Source of the DNA: Spirochaetota bacterium
GTDB taxonomy: Bacteria > Spirochaetota > Spirochaetia > Treponematales > Treponemataceae
Length of the DNA stretch: 64,000 bases
Assembly (NCBI GenBank): GCA_023438065.1
Contig: JAEXRH010000013.1
Coordinates: 59,817-123,816, forward strand
Direction of reading: 5' to 3'
The notes under the pieces were generated by a model that did no database searches, was not told the DNA's origin, and saw nothing but the letters and a program-made list of their open reading frames with translations. Positions 16,687 through 26,011 of the stretch are shown piece by piece; within the stretch, counting starts at the first letter, position 1; the number at the start of each line of letters is the position of its first letter. A program made the position numbers and the translations under genes.

Positions 16687-17688
16687 ATGAACGAAGTCGT
16701 CAAATTCGCGCTTGCCGTCATTGCGATAGTGTCATGCGTTTCCTGCAACGGAAGTGGATCGGCCGCGCCGGAAGGGCCTCCCGAACCCGAAATAACCCCC
16801 TTTGAAGGAACGCACGGTTCTTTAATCGACTCAACGAACACCGGCGTGCCGGCCGGTCATTCCCTTACTGATTGGGTCTCAAGCGTCACCGTGACGGAGG
16901 ACTGGATTGCCGCGTCCAACGGCGGGAGCCGCATCATCGAAAACCGCAATTTCACCGGCGGGGCGGTATTGACGATACGGACCGACGACGTTACGGTGCG
17001 GTATTGCAAATTCAACGGAACCAGCCGGATCCTGTTGCCGGAAGCGGTGACGGGGATTCTGGTGCAAGACTGCGAAATGGACGGCAACCACGAGAACCGC
17101 GGTTCGCTGCAGGCGATCAAGAACGACAGCGCCGCCTTGCGTTTGCTGCGCGTGCGCATTCACCGCTGGCCCCGGGCCCTTACCGTGATTCGCGGCAACA
17201 CGACGGTTGAAAACTGTTACCTGCACGATCTGACCTGCGACGACTCGGGCGCGCACATCGAAAACATCTATGTCGCCGGCGGCGCCCAACAAAGCTATCT
17301 GGGCAATAAAATCGTTTCCAACGCGGTGCGCACTGATCCGGCCATTGTCGATCTGAATATCTCGGCGTGCCTTGCGCTCTATAACCAGGGCGGCGGTCTT
17401 CCGGATCTCGACACCATCGTGGTGGAGGATAACTGGATCGATGGCGACAGCAGTTATGCGATGTATGGTGGCGCCATCGCGTCCAAAACCGGCGCTTTCG
17501 CGAAAAACCTGATCGTGCGCGGCAATACCTTCGGTCGCCAGTACCAGCGGCGTTGCGGACTCTTTGGTCCGATCACCGCGTTCGGCGATGGCGAACCGGG
17601 CAATATCTGGGAGAACAACCGATGGGGGCCGCGCGGTCCCTACTGGGCGAGCGGGGATCCCGAAGAGGGGGACCTGGTTCTGCCATAA
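16687..17688 (+). CDS. right-handed beta-helix lipoprotein
   Basis: The 333-residue product has a lipoprotein signal ending VSCNG at about residue 20, a Pro/Glu-rich linker and a repetitive body of short strands with regular turns (for example VTVRYCKFNGTS, ILVQDCEMDGNHENRG, TTVENCYLHDL, IVVEDNWIDGDSSY, LIVRGNTFGR). This is the pattern of parallel beta-helix proteins such as pectate-lyase-like or carbohydrate-binding surface proteins. No catalytic residues can be assigned with confidence. ATG 16687 has AGGAG eight bases upstream. It is convergent with the GH26-like gene. Base composition is slightly lower in GC than neighbouring genes, which may mean a more recent arrival. Confidence 0.8.
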   Translation: MNEVVKFALAVIAIVSCVSCNGSGSAAPEGPPEPEITPFEGTHGSLIDSTNTGVPAGHSLTDWVSSVTVTEDWIAASNGGSRIIENRNFTGGAVLTIRTDDVTVRYCKFNGTSRILLPEAVTGILVQDCEMDGNHENRGSLQAIKNDSAALRLLRVRIHRWPRALTVIRGNTTVENCYLHDLTCDDSGAHIENIYVAGGAQQSYLGNKIVSNAVRTDPAIVDLNISACLALYNQGGGLPDLDTIVVEDNWIDGDSSYAMYGGAIASKTGAFAKNLIVRGNTFGRQYQRRCGLFGPITAFGDGEPGNIWENNRWGPRGPYWASGDPEEGDLVLP

Positions 17689-17705
17689 CCCGGGGTGCCA
17701 GCGAG

Positions 17706-19501
17706 TCAGTCCCGCGTTTCCGTCAGGCTCACCGAGTCGATCCAGATCGTCCTTCCGGCGTTGCCGCCGAGCATGAAGGCGAGGTTCAGCAGATCGTCGC
17801 TCGCCTGGGTACCACTCCGTACCGTGAAGGTTTGCGGCTCGATCGAGAGTAAAAGACGCCGGCTCAGGATGGACGCGTACGGCTCGCGGGTTTGCTGGAG
17901 GAACACCTCGATCGAGCACGGACGATCCGCCTTGAGCGTCGCCGTGAGGGTATAGCTCCTTCCCGCGCGCGAGAAAAACCGTTGCGACAGTTGAACGAAC
18001 CAGTTCGTCGAGCCCTTGAGTACCGTCACCTTCGCCGAATCTCCCGCGCCGAGCGCGCCCGAGGTATCGGGTTCGCCCGATGTATCGGCTTCTCCCGAGG
18101 TATCGAGCGCGAGCGTCGCCTCGCCGCCCGAGTGGCGGTTAAGCGCCCAGGTAGCGAGCCCGTCCTCGAAGGTGCCGTTCATCGCCTTCTCGATCGAATC
18201 GGGCAAGGAGACCGTGACCGGCGGGCACGCGGCCGAGTCGACGCTCGCCTTCCCCCGCGCGATCACCGAGTAGGTCGCCGTTTCACCCGCGCCGACGAAC
18301 GGTCGAAATAGGAAGGGATGCCCGTCGTCGCGACGACATCCTTCCCGCGAAGCACGATCCACCGGCGAACAGCCGTGTCGCCTTCCCAGGAAAGCGCGAC
18401 CCCGCCCGATCGAACCGCGGCGCGGAGGCCGCGCGGCTGAGCGGGGGCGACCCGTTCCGCGGGCCCGTAAACCTCGCCGAAGGATTCCCTGAGCTCCCGC
18501 TCGCCCCGGCCGAGAATAAAAGGAGGTCGCGCGATCTCGTCGGCGAACTTCCGCGCGACGAGCTCGTTCCGCTCGAGCCGCGCGTCGCCCCAGTCCGACC
18601 ACTGCGGGTAGCGCGCCCAATCCCAGTTGATGTACGAGAACGCCTTCACCCCCGGATGCCCGGCGATAAAGTCGAAGTACCGCGCGAACCACCCCTTCCA
18701 GGACGCCGCGCCCTTGAGAACCCCGACGCTCCGCGGCGTCGACTCCCCGATGAGCACCGGCTTCCGGTGCGCCCGCGCGGCCGCCATGAACCGCTCGACC
18801 GCGGGATCGGTGAACTCGGTCGAAAGGAAGAGATTGATCCCCCACCAGTCGACCCATTCGTCGCCCGGATAAAAGTCCATCACATGACCCATCGTGCCCG
18901 CGTTCGCCGAGGCGTCCCAGCACGTCGCGCACTCGAGCTTTTGATCCCGAATCCTTTGCGCGATCCGCCTGAACGCCGCCTTGTATGACTCGCTATCGTA
19001 GCCGTTCCAGGCCGCGCCGTTAAACTCGTACCCGATCCGGAGGATCACCGGATGCCCGAGGTCGCGAATGCCCCGGCAGAGCGCGTCGATCGCGGCGTCG
19101 CACTTCCCCTCGGCGACCTCGTCCTCGTAATGCGCCGAGGGCGTTCCGTCGACCGTCATCGAAAGCCCGATCTGCGCGACGCAGTACGCCCCCGTTTTCG
19201 CCTCGACCTCCGCGAGATCCCTCGCCAATCGCGCCATGTCCCCGTCGACGTCCCACTTGAGCCCGGTGTAGGTCATGTAGATCACCGGTGCCCTTTCCTT
19301 CCCGAGCGCGCGAAGATACCCGTCGACGCCCGACGCGTCCTGCCCCGCGCCGGTATAGACGCCATTGATGGGCTCGAGGAGGGCGCGATAATTATCGCGC
19401 GGCAGGTACGCGCGGGCGTCGGGGGATTCGGAGAAGAGAGGGAGAGCGGAAAGGGTGAGAAAGACCAAAGAGAAAAGGGAGATACTGCGAGTGGTGTTCA
19501 T
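17706..19501 (-). pseudogene. frameshifted GH26-like glycoside hydrolase with C-terminal binding module
   Basis: From ATG 19501 the reading frame gives a signal peptide and a TIM-barrel glycosidase of clan A. VILRIGYEFNGAAWNGYDSES carries the likely acid/base Glu and PVLIGESTPRS the likely nucleophile, most like family 26 (beta-mannanase type). The frame continues through WIVLRGKDVVATTG and breaks near 18300. The sequence resumes in another frame with FVGAGETATYSVIARGKA and a carbohydrate-binding-like module (MNGTFEDGLATWALNRHSGG ... TIWIDSVSLTETRD) ending at 17706. One missing base at about 18303-18308 explains the break; without it the two halves join into one protein of about 598 residues. 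Either a sequencing or assembly error or a genuine disruption. Related fragment at 33889-34030. Confidence 0.75.
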
Positions 19502-19564
19502 TTTTCGAGTATAGCCCGGGAGGGGAGAAGTTGGCAAATGCATGAGTGATCGTAAATCGTCCAT

Positions 19565-19590
19565 AAAAAAAAAATTCAGATGATTCTGAA
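19565..19590 (-). terminator. rho-independent terminator of the hsdR operon
   Basis: On the minus strand: TTCAGA-ATCA-TCTGAA stem-loop (19590-19575) followed by ten T (19574-19565), 28 bases downstream of the hsdR stop. Confidence 0.85.
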
Positions 19591-19617
19591 GCAATGCGTA
19601 ACGACTATGTAATGGTA

Positions 19618-22600
19618 TTATTCATTACGAGCCAATTCCTCCGCGATCAATTCAGCCTGCTTCAGAACCGTCTCCGTCGCGAGCATTTGCATGTCAGGCG
19701 GATAACCGTATTGCCGAAGGATCCGTTTCACGATCACCTTGAGCTTCGCCTTGACGCTTTCCTTGATCGTCCAGTCGATCGAGGCGTTTTCCTTCACCTT
19801 CTGGTATAAAACGACCGCGAGTTCCCGAAGCTTCTCTTTTTCCATCACTTCTATGGCGCTGTCGTTGTTCGCGATAGCGGTGTAAAAGGCGTACTCGTAA
19901 TCGGACAGTCCCATTTCGCGGGGTTCCTTGTCCATCTCGTGAATCTCTTTCGAGAGATTGATGAGCTCCTCGATGACTTCTGCGGCGGTGAGCACCTTGG
20001 CGTGGTAGCGCTTGATCGAGTCTTCAAGCATCTCCATCAGCGTCTTGCTCTGAATCAGGTTCTTTTTCGTTCGTCCCTTGATCTCGTCATTGAGGAGTTT
20101 TTTGAGCACCTCAAGAGCGATGTTCTTGTGCTCCATGTTCTTGACTTCCATGAGGAAGTCTTCGGAAAGGATCGATATGTCCGGTTTCTTGATACCGGCG
20201 GCGTCGTAGATGTCGACGACCTTATCGGTAACGAGTGCCTTGTCGACGACCTGCCGAATAGTCGTCTCGATTTCCTCATTGGACTTTCCGGAACCTGTTC
20301 CGTCGAACTTGACGAGCCGTGCCTTGACGGCCTGGAAGAACGCGATCTCGTCCTTGACGTCCATGGCCTGGTCGTGCGGGATGGCGATCGAAAATGCCTG
20401 GGAAAGGGCCGTTACTTCGTCGATAAACCGCTTCTTGCCGTTTTCCAGGCCAAGGATATGTTCCTCGGCGGCGAGAATGAGCGAGAGCTTTCTTCCGGTA
20501 TCCGCATCGAAGTATGCTTCATACGGGAAGCCATGAAACATCTGCGAAACGATCTCGAGTTTTTCCAGCATGACCTGCACGGCCTGCTCCTGCGTGGTCG
20601 CGGGATCGCCCTTGCCGCCAGAGTCCGAGTAAAACGAAAGGGCTTTTTTCAGGTCTGAGGCGATGCCGAGATAGTCGACGATTAACCCACCGGTCTTGTC
20701 CTTGTACACGCGATTGACCCGCGCGATTGCCTGCATGAGGTTATGTCCCTGCATGGGTTTGTCGATATAGAGCGTGTTCATGCACGGCACGTCAAAACCC
20801 GTAAGCCACATATCGCGCACGATAACGAGCTTCAGTTCGTCGTCGGGATCTTTCATCCGATTAGCGTACGCTTGCCGCTCTTCCTTGGTGGTATGATGCT
20901 CGGAAATCTCCGGTCCGTCCGACGAAGCGGAGGTCATGACGACCTTGATTACGCCCTTCTTTTTATCCTTGGAATGCCACTCGGGGCGTATCGCGATTAT
21001 TTCCTTATAGAGCTCGGCGGCGATCCGGCGGCTCATGGTCACGATCATCGCCTTGCCTTCCATGACTGATTGGCGCGCCTCAAAATGAGTAACGATGTCT
21101 TTCGCGACCTGCTTGATTCGCTGCTCGCTTCCGATCAGGGCTTCGAGTTGGGTCCACTTGGCCTTCGCCTTTTGCGTCTCGGAGAGTTCGTCCTGATCGA
21201 ATTCCTCGTCCAGTTCCTTGACGAGGCGTCTTCCTTCGTCGCTTAAGGTTATCTTGGCGAGCCTGCTTTCATAGTAAATGCGAACCGTCGCGCCGTCCTC
21301 GACGGCTTGGGCAACGTCGTACACGTCCACGTAGTTGCCGAATACGGCCGGCGTGTTCACGTCCGTGCTTTCGATCGGCGTGCCGGTAAAGCCGAGATAG
21401 GTCGCGTTCGGAAGGGCGTCGCGCATGTATTTAGCGAAACCGTACACGATCTTTTTCCCGATCACGTTCCCACATGCGTCTTTCTCGTCGACGGTTTTCG
21501 GCTTGAAGCCGTATTGTGTACGGTGGGCCTCGTCGGCAACGACGATTATATTCGTCCGTTCGGAAAGCGTCTCGTAGACGTTACCCTCTTCCGGTTGGAA
21601 TTTCTGTATGGTGGTGAAAATAACTCCGCCGGACGCGACCTTGAGGAGGTCTTTCAGTTGGTCTCTGTTTTCCGCCTGTACCGGCTCCTGCCGTAAAAGT
21701 TGTTTCGAGGCGGCGAAGGTATCAAAAAGCTGGTCGTCCAGGTCGTTCCGGTCGGTAATGACGAGCACGGTCGGGTTATCCAGGACAAGGACGATCTTGC
21801 CGGTATAAAAGACCATGGAGAGAGACTTGCCCGAGCCCTGCGTATGCCACACGACACCGCCCTTCCGGTCTCCGATCGGTTGTGTCTTGACGCCGGGCAG
21901 CCCGTAACTTTCGGGAGCGACATGCGCTTCCTCGGGCTGTGCGCGGGCGATATACCCGGAAGCCCGGAGGGTGGACTCGACCGCGCGATTGACCGCGTAG
22001 TACTGATGATACGAGGCGACCTTCTTGACGGTCTGTATCGTAATGACACCGGTTTCCCTGTCTTCCTTTTTCGATTTTTCGAATACGATAAAATGCCTGA
22101 TGAGGTCAAGGAGCGTCGCCTTGTCGAGCATTCCCCGTATGAGCGTCTCGATCTGGCTTATGAGGTGGGAGGCTTCCTCTTTTCCGTCGGAGGTTTTCCA
22201 TGCCATGAAGCGGCTCTCTCCCGCCGACACGGTTCCGGCTTTCGCCTCGAGCCCGTCGGAGATTATAAGGAAGGCGTTATAGGTAAAGAGCGAGGGAATT
22301 TCCTGTTTGTAGGTTTGCAGTTGCTTGAATGCCGCGTGTATCGTCGCGTTCTCGTCCGCAGGGTTTTTCAGCTCAATGACGACGAGGGGCAATCCGTTGA
22401 CGAAGAGGATTACGTCGGGTCGTTTGTTGACGCGGTTTTCGATGATGGTGTATTGGTTGAGCGCGAGGAAGTCGTTGTTCCCGGGGTTCTTGAAATCGAT
22501 GAGCCACACGAGGTCGCCGCGGGACTGTCCGTTTTTCTGGTAGGTAACGTTGATGCCCTCGGTGAGCATGCGATGGAAGGCTTCGTTATTGGCGATGAGG

Positions 22601-22842
22601 TCGCTCGAAACGAGTCGCCGTATCTTTTTAATGGCGTCCTCGCGTGCGTCCGGCGGGACCGCCGGATTGACGCGGGCGACGGCATTACGCAATCGGTCAA
22701 GCAGAAGCACTTCCTCGAAGGCTGTTCGTTCCGGGGTATCGCTGTCGGGTGCGATGGTCGGGCCATACACGTATCGGTAGCCTTGACTTTCCAGAAGGTC
22801 GATGGTGAAGGATTCGATTTCCGATTCGGTTATTTTTGTCAT
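19618..22842 (-). CDS. hsdR: type I restriction enzyme, R subunit
   Basis: The 1074-residue protein is the motor and nuclease subunit of a type I restriction-modification system. Near the N-terminus is the PD-(D/E)xK nuclease signature with VVIELKNP (about residues 150-160). The helicase part has GSGKSLSMVFY (Walker A type), VVADEAHRTQYG (DEAH box), LGFTGTPIES (motif III region) and further SF2 motifs such as VRDMWLTGFDVP and QAIARVNR. Length is typical for HsdR. It is the last gene of the operon hsdM-hsdS-cargo-hsdR and starts 8 bases after the AlbA_2 gene stop. It lies beside a strong terminator. GC is intermediate, higher than in the cargo genes. Confidence 0.95.
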   Translation of the reverse strand: MTKITESEIESFTIDLLESQGYRYVYGPTIAPDSDTPERTAFEEVLLLDRLRNAVARVNPAVPPDAREDAIKKIRRLVSSDLIANNEAFHRMLTEGINVTYQKNGQSRGDLVWLIDFKNPGNNDFLALNQYTIIENRVNKRPDVILFVNGLPLVVIELKNPADENATIHAAFKQLQTYKQEIPSLFTYNAFLIISDGLEAKAGTVSAGESRFMAWKTSDGKEEASHLISQIETLIRGMLDKATLLDLIRHFIVFEKSKKEDRETGVITIQTVKKVASYHQYYAVNRAVESTLRASGYIARAQPEEAHVAPESYGLPGVKTQPIGDRKGGVVWHTQGSGKSLSMVFYTGKIVLVLDNPTVLVITDRNDLDDQLFDTFAASKQLLRQEPVQAENRDQLKDLLKVASGGVIFTTIQKFQPEEGNVYETLSERTNIIVVADEAHRTQYGFKPKTVDEKDACGNVIGKKIVYGFAKYMRDALPNATYLGFTGTPIESTDVNTPAVFGNYVDVYDVAQAVEDGATVRIYYESRLAKITLSDEGRRLVKELDEEFDQDELSETQKAKAKWTQLEALIGSEQRIKQVAKDIVTHFEARQSVMEGKAMIVTMSRRIAAELYKEIIAIRPEWHSKDKKKGVIKVVMTSASSDGPEISEHHTTKEERQAYANRMKDPDDELKLVIVRDMWLTGFDVPCMNTLYIDKPMQGHNLMQAIARVNRVYKDKTGGLIVDYLGIASDLKKALSFYSDSGGKGDPATTQEQAVQVMLEKLEIVSQMFHGFPYEAYFDADTGRKLSLILAAEEHILGLENGKKRFIDEVTALSQAFSIAIPHDQAMDVKDEIAFFQAVKARLVKFDGTGSGKSNEEIETTIRQVVDKALVTDKVVDIYDAAGIKKPDISILSEDFLMEVKNMEHKNIALEVLKKLLNDEIKGRTKKNLIQSKTLMEMLEDSIKRYHAKVLTAAEVIEELINLSKEIHEMDKEPREMGLSDYEYAFYTAIANNDSAIEVMEKEKLRELAVVLYQKVKENASIDWTIKESVKAKLKVIVKRILRQYGYPPDMQMLATETVLKQAELIAEELARNE

Positions 22843-22850
22843 GGTTTTCC

Positions 22851-24692
22851 TTAGTCAAGCACTTTATATACCTGTTTGGGGTGATTTGGTGTATCAGGGT
22901 ATTTCATTTGTATTTTTCCGGAAGCCAGCATCGGCGTTAAATACTGTTCCTGCAAGGTTTTATTGTCTCTATCCAATAATTTCCCCATTTCAGTACTTCC
23001 AATCCATCCCAAACGACAAAGAGACAAGATCAGTTCTTCCATCTTGCTTGCATCGATTTTTCGAGGCATTTTGGGCATTCCCCATTCAGCAAGCTTTTTC
23101 TCCAATGCCGCCGTCAAATCCGGGGAGCTCGCCGTCAAATCCGGGGAGTTGCCACGATCCGGGACCGATTCTACCGCTTCAGTAAAAGTCCGGTATGTCT
23201 TTCCCGGCAAGGTATACTCGGCTCCACGGGTTTCGCCATATTTGACCAGCATTCCCTCCCGTACCAAACGCATGAACTCAGCGGTGATGTCCTTGGGATG
23301 TTCGGTCGTGAGATCCTTGATACGGGCATGAGTAACGACCTCTTCCGTTTCCGCTGTAGCAAGGATAATCCTGCCCAACTCGCTCAGGGCGGTAAAGCGC
23401 TCGCCAAACAATTCGCGAAGATGGGCAATGCTTTCGTCGGGATACAGGCTGATCGTTCGGAGTTCAAGAAGCGTTTGCTCATATTCGCGATTCTCGTAGA
23501 GTAAAGGCGTGCGCCAATGTTGGTTTTTCCAGGATTTGAGTATGCTCGGTAAACCCGATCCCGCATGGTCTCCCAGCCCTATATACCTGAACATATCCTG
23601 AATGCGATGGTTTCGGCAGTCGCTTATTCCGCCTTGAAAAGCTTGATCGATACTGACCCGCATAAGTCCCGGATTCCTGAAACCGAACATATCGGGACGC
23701 TTAACCACCAGAACGGATACTCGTCCCGAATAATCGGCATGGATAAGCGCGTTGGTCAGGGCTTCGCGAAGCGCCTGATGTATCGGCGTATCGTCAATCC
23801 GCGTTTCGCCCTTCAGGGTAAACGGAATCTTGAGATCGGCAGTTAGTTTACGAATCACTTTTTGGTAAAAGTCGTAGAGGTTCCCAGACCATGTGCCGTC
23901 GGGCACGACGCGATCGATCCACCTCGCTTCTTTTTTTGGTTCGGGACGTTCTTGATAATCGACCATGTAATTGGGAAGGACTTCCGTTATTGTTTCATAA
24001 CGGCCGAACATGAGTAACCCAGCAAGGGTGAGTCCGATCTTGCCGGTCGTACGATCCTTTCGCATGGCGCCTATTCTGATCAAGAACGCTTCTTGGGGTA
24101 GTTCATTCCAGGGGTTTTCCGGTTTGTTGGCGGAAAAACGGTTGCGATATGCGTTGACTGTGTTACCATCGAGGTCTTCCAGGTCAAAGCCTTCGATGAT
24201 GCGATCATCCCGCGATTCTTCGACGGCTTCTGCCATCATCCGCCGTACGGTTTCTTCGTTCACCCGGTAGTCGCCTTCGTGCCGGCGGATATAGGTGCCG
24301 GTCAGCGGGTTGTCTCCGATGTAGATCGGTTTGATATGGCGGTCGGCGCGAGGGATGGTCAGCTCGATTATCTTTTCCCCATCGATCGTGATGATCTGGG
24401 CGTTATGATCCTGAAGGATATCCCTGTTGGTTTTCTTTTTATTGTGGATCGTATCCCAGAATGATTTCAGGAGCTGTTCGGGTTTACGAATGCCGCGAAG
24501 GATAAACTCATGGCTCTTTGTTTCTTCAATGCCCAGGTAGATATGCCCGCCATTCGTATTGGCCATGGCGGAATACGTTTCCCATATCGAGTCGGGTATT
24601 TCCCCATTCCCCGATTTCCCCTGCGCCGTCTTGCACTCAACGTCGGTCGTCTCGACGAGCACCGCAAGGTCTTCAAGAGAGGTAATCGTCAT
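22851..24692 (-). CDS. AlbA_2 (Schlafen-like) / HATPase_c_4 protein, type I RM cargo
   Basis: The 613-residue product starts with an AlbA_2 domain (about 1-130; VETTDVECKTAQGK, MANTNGGHIYLGIEETKSH, IIELTIPRADRHIKPIYIG), followed by a linker and a RecG-like HATPase_c_4 domain (about 290-410; HQALREALTNALIHADYSG, VKRPDMFGFRNPG, GLGDHAGSGLPSI). A C-terminal winged-helix-like part contains a doubled SPDLTA segment encoded by a 21-bp tandem repeat (23112-23153). Such proteins are common in defence islands, as putative regulators or effectors. The start overlaps the DUF4917 stop (ATGA-type) and hsdR follows by 8 bases, so it is built into the restriction operon. Role inferred. Confidence 0.85.
   Translation of the reverse strand: MTITSLEDLAVLVETTDVECKTAQGKSGNGEIPDSIWETYSAMANTNGGHIYLGIEETKSHEFILRGIRKPEQLLKSFWDTIHNKKKTNRDILQDHNAQIITIDGEKIIELTIPRADRHIKPIYIGDNPLTGTYIRRHEGDYRVNEETVRRMMAEAVEESRDDRIIEGFDLEDLDGNTVNAYRNRFSANKPENPWNELPQEAFLIRIGAMRKDRTTGKIGLTLAGLLMFGRYETITEVLPNYMVDYQERPEPKKEARWIDRVVPDGTWSGNLYDFYQKVIRKLTADLKIPFTLKGETRIDDTPIHQALREALTNALIHADYSGRVSVLVVKRPDMFGFRNPGLMRVSIDQAFQGGISDCRNHRIQDMFRYIGLGDHAGSGLPSILKSWKNQHWRTPLLYENREYEQTLLELRTISLYPDESIAHLRELFGERFTALSELGRIILATAETEEVVTHARIKDLTTEHPKDITAEFMRLVREGMLVKYGETRGAEYTLPGKTYRTFTEAVESVPDRGNSPDLTASSPDLTAALEKKLAEWGMPKMPRKIDASKMEELILSLCRLGWIGSTEMGKLLDRDNKTLQEQYLTPMLASGKIQMKYPDTPNHPKQVYKVLD
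23112..23153. repeat. 21-bp tandem repeat, two copies, in frame
   Basis: GCCGTCAAATCCGGGGAG followed by CTC then the same 18 bases again; adds an extra copy of SPDLTA-type residues to the AlbA_2 gene product. Confidence 0.75.
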
Positions 24693-26011
24693 ATATCTAC
24701 ACTCACTTCCCCAATTCCACTACCAGCCGTTCTTTCTTCCTCGTTGGATTTCTCTGGTACGGTATACATAATAGTATTGGCGTCAAACATTACTATATTT
24801 TTTTCTGGAAAAAACGCCTTTGCACTATCATATATGCGTTCGATATCTTTACTCAATGCAGAAATATACAGAGTATCGATAGCGGACCGATTTATCTGGT
24901 AAAAAACATGCCGATCATTATCAGAAAAAGCGCATCCTATAATTACCATATTTCCTGATAGTGTTGACAATTTATCAAGACCTTGCTTTAGATATTCATT
25001 CTTATTGATATCATCTTGTTTATTATCTGCCTTGAATATGCAAACAAGCTCTTTGTTGTTATTGTTAAGAACTTCTTCAAGACGATCATACAATGCCTTG
25101 TCGGTTTCTTTGGTTATTTTTTTGATTTCTTTTCCGTCTTTGTAAATATGAAAGGCGCCATGAAGGAAAAACAGGTTCTGAGTCAGGTTAGTCGCATCAT
25201 ACACGTATTCGTTATCCTCAAATAAGGAACGATGTCGAAACCCGTCATCGGCAGAGTCGATTCTGTGTTCGTTTCTTTCCTCTTCGAGAATCAGCGCAAC
25301 CGTTCGCTCGATATCTTTGTTTGTCCATCCTTTGTTATATTGCTTACCATATTCTTTTACTTCCATGCTAAAATGAGTCTTTGTAGTTTCCTTTAGTGGT
25401 TCGCTTACGGCTTCACCGTTTATCCCAAACTGAAGATTCAGAATTCCCTTATCTCTTGCGGTTTTAATTTCATCGTATATATTGTCATGCTGGGCATTCA
25501 GCTCCCCTTTCAGGAAGTCCAGGTTCGGTTGAAATGCTATGATTCTGTCATTTGCGGGTTTGTATTTCATCAATAACAAGTAGAGCAACGAGTCGTAGTT
25601 TAACGTAAAGTAATTCGTAAAATTCTTCAGGAGCAGGAATACACCTTCCTTCTCTTTTGAATACACTTTACGTACTTCAGTTTTCACAATCTCTTGGGCC
25701 GCCCGCATAAAATCAAGCTTGATTTTATTGCCTATATATTTTGGTAAAAAGACATCGCTTTCGGGAATGGAATTACAAAGCTCACCGATAAAGACCTCAA
25801 GATCGTAATGGCATCTTTCAACCATCTCCCGGACGTCGGCATACACGCTGTAATCGGATTCAATCATCTTTTGGAATATATTCTTGTAGCTTGTATCCAC
25901 GGCGAGACCACGATTAAAGCCGTTCCCAACCAGCAGGTGGTTTTCGGTATTGCGAATCGCCTGTAGTACATCGTCATACTTCAGATAAGGCTCAATACCG
26001 GTCTCTGTCAT
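24689..26011 (-). CDS. DUF4917 / SIR2-like protein, type I RM cargo
   Basis: The 440-residue protein has the look of the DUF4917/SIR2-like group: an early nucleotide-binding-type loop NTENHLLVGNGFNRGLAVDTSY (about 18-40), an aromatic helical core (NFTNYFTLNYDSLLYLLLMKYKP), an FFLHGAFHIYKDG segment and a late strand GNMVIIGCAFSDNDRHVFYQI. The GNGFN and HGAFH/IGCAFS arrangement is that seen in Sir2-like NADase effectors and their distant relatives. It overlaps hsdS upstream (ATGA) and the AlbA_2 gene downstream, so it is translated with the restriction genes. GC is low (about 40 %), unlike the hsdM and hsdR genes. An NAD-cleaving abortive-infection effector is plausible but not shown by residues I can prove. 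Confidence 0.78.
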   Translation of the reverse strand: MTETGIEPYLKYDDVLQAIRNTENHLLVGNGFNRGLAVDTSYKNIFQKMIESDYSVYADVREMVERCHYDLEVFIGELCNSIPESDVFLPKYIGNKIKLDFMRAAQEIVKTEVRKVYSKEKEGVFLLLKNFTNYFTLNYDSLLYLLLMKYKPANDRIIAFQPNLDFLKGELNAQHDNIYDEIKTARDKGILNLQFGINGEAVSEPLKETTKTHFSMEVKEYGKQYNKGWTNKDIERTVALILEEERNEHRIDSADDGFRHRSLFEDNEYVYDATNLTQNLFFLHGAFHIYKDGKEIKKITKETDKALYDRLEEVLNNNNKELVCIFKADNKQDDINKNEYLKQGLDKLSTLSGNMVIIGCAFSDNDRHVFYQINRSAIDTLYISALSKDIERIYDSAKAFFPEKNIVMFDANTIMYTVPEKSNEEERTAGSGIGEVSVDI

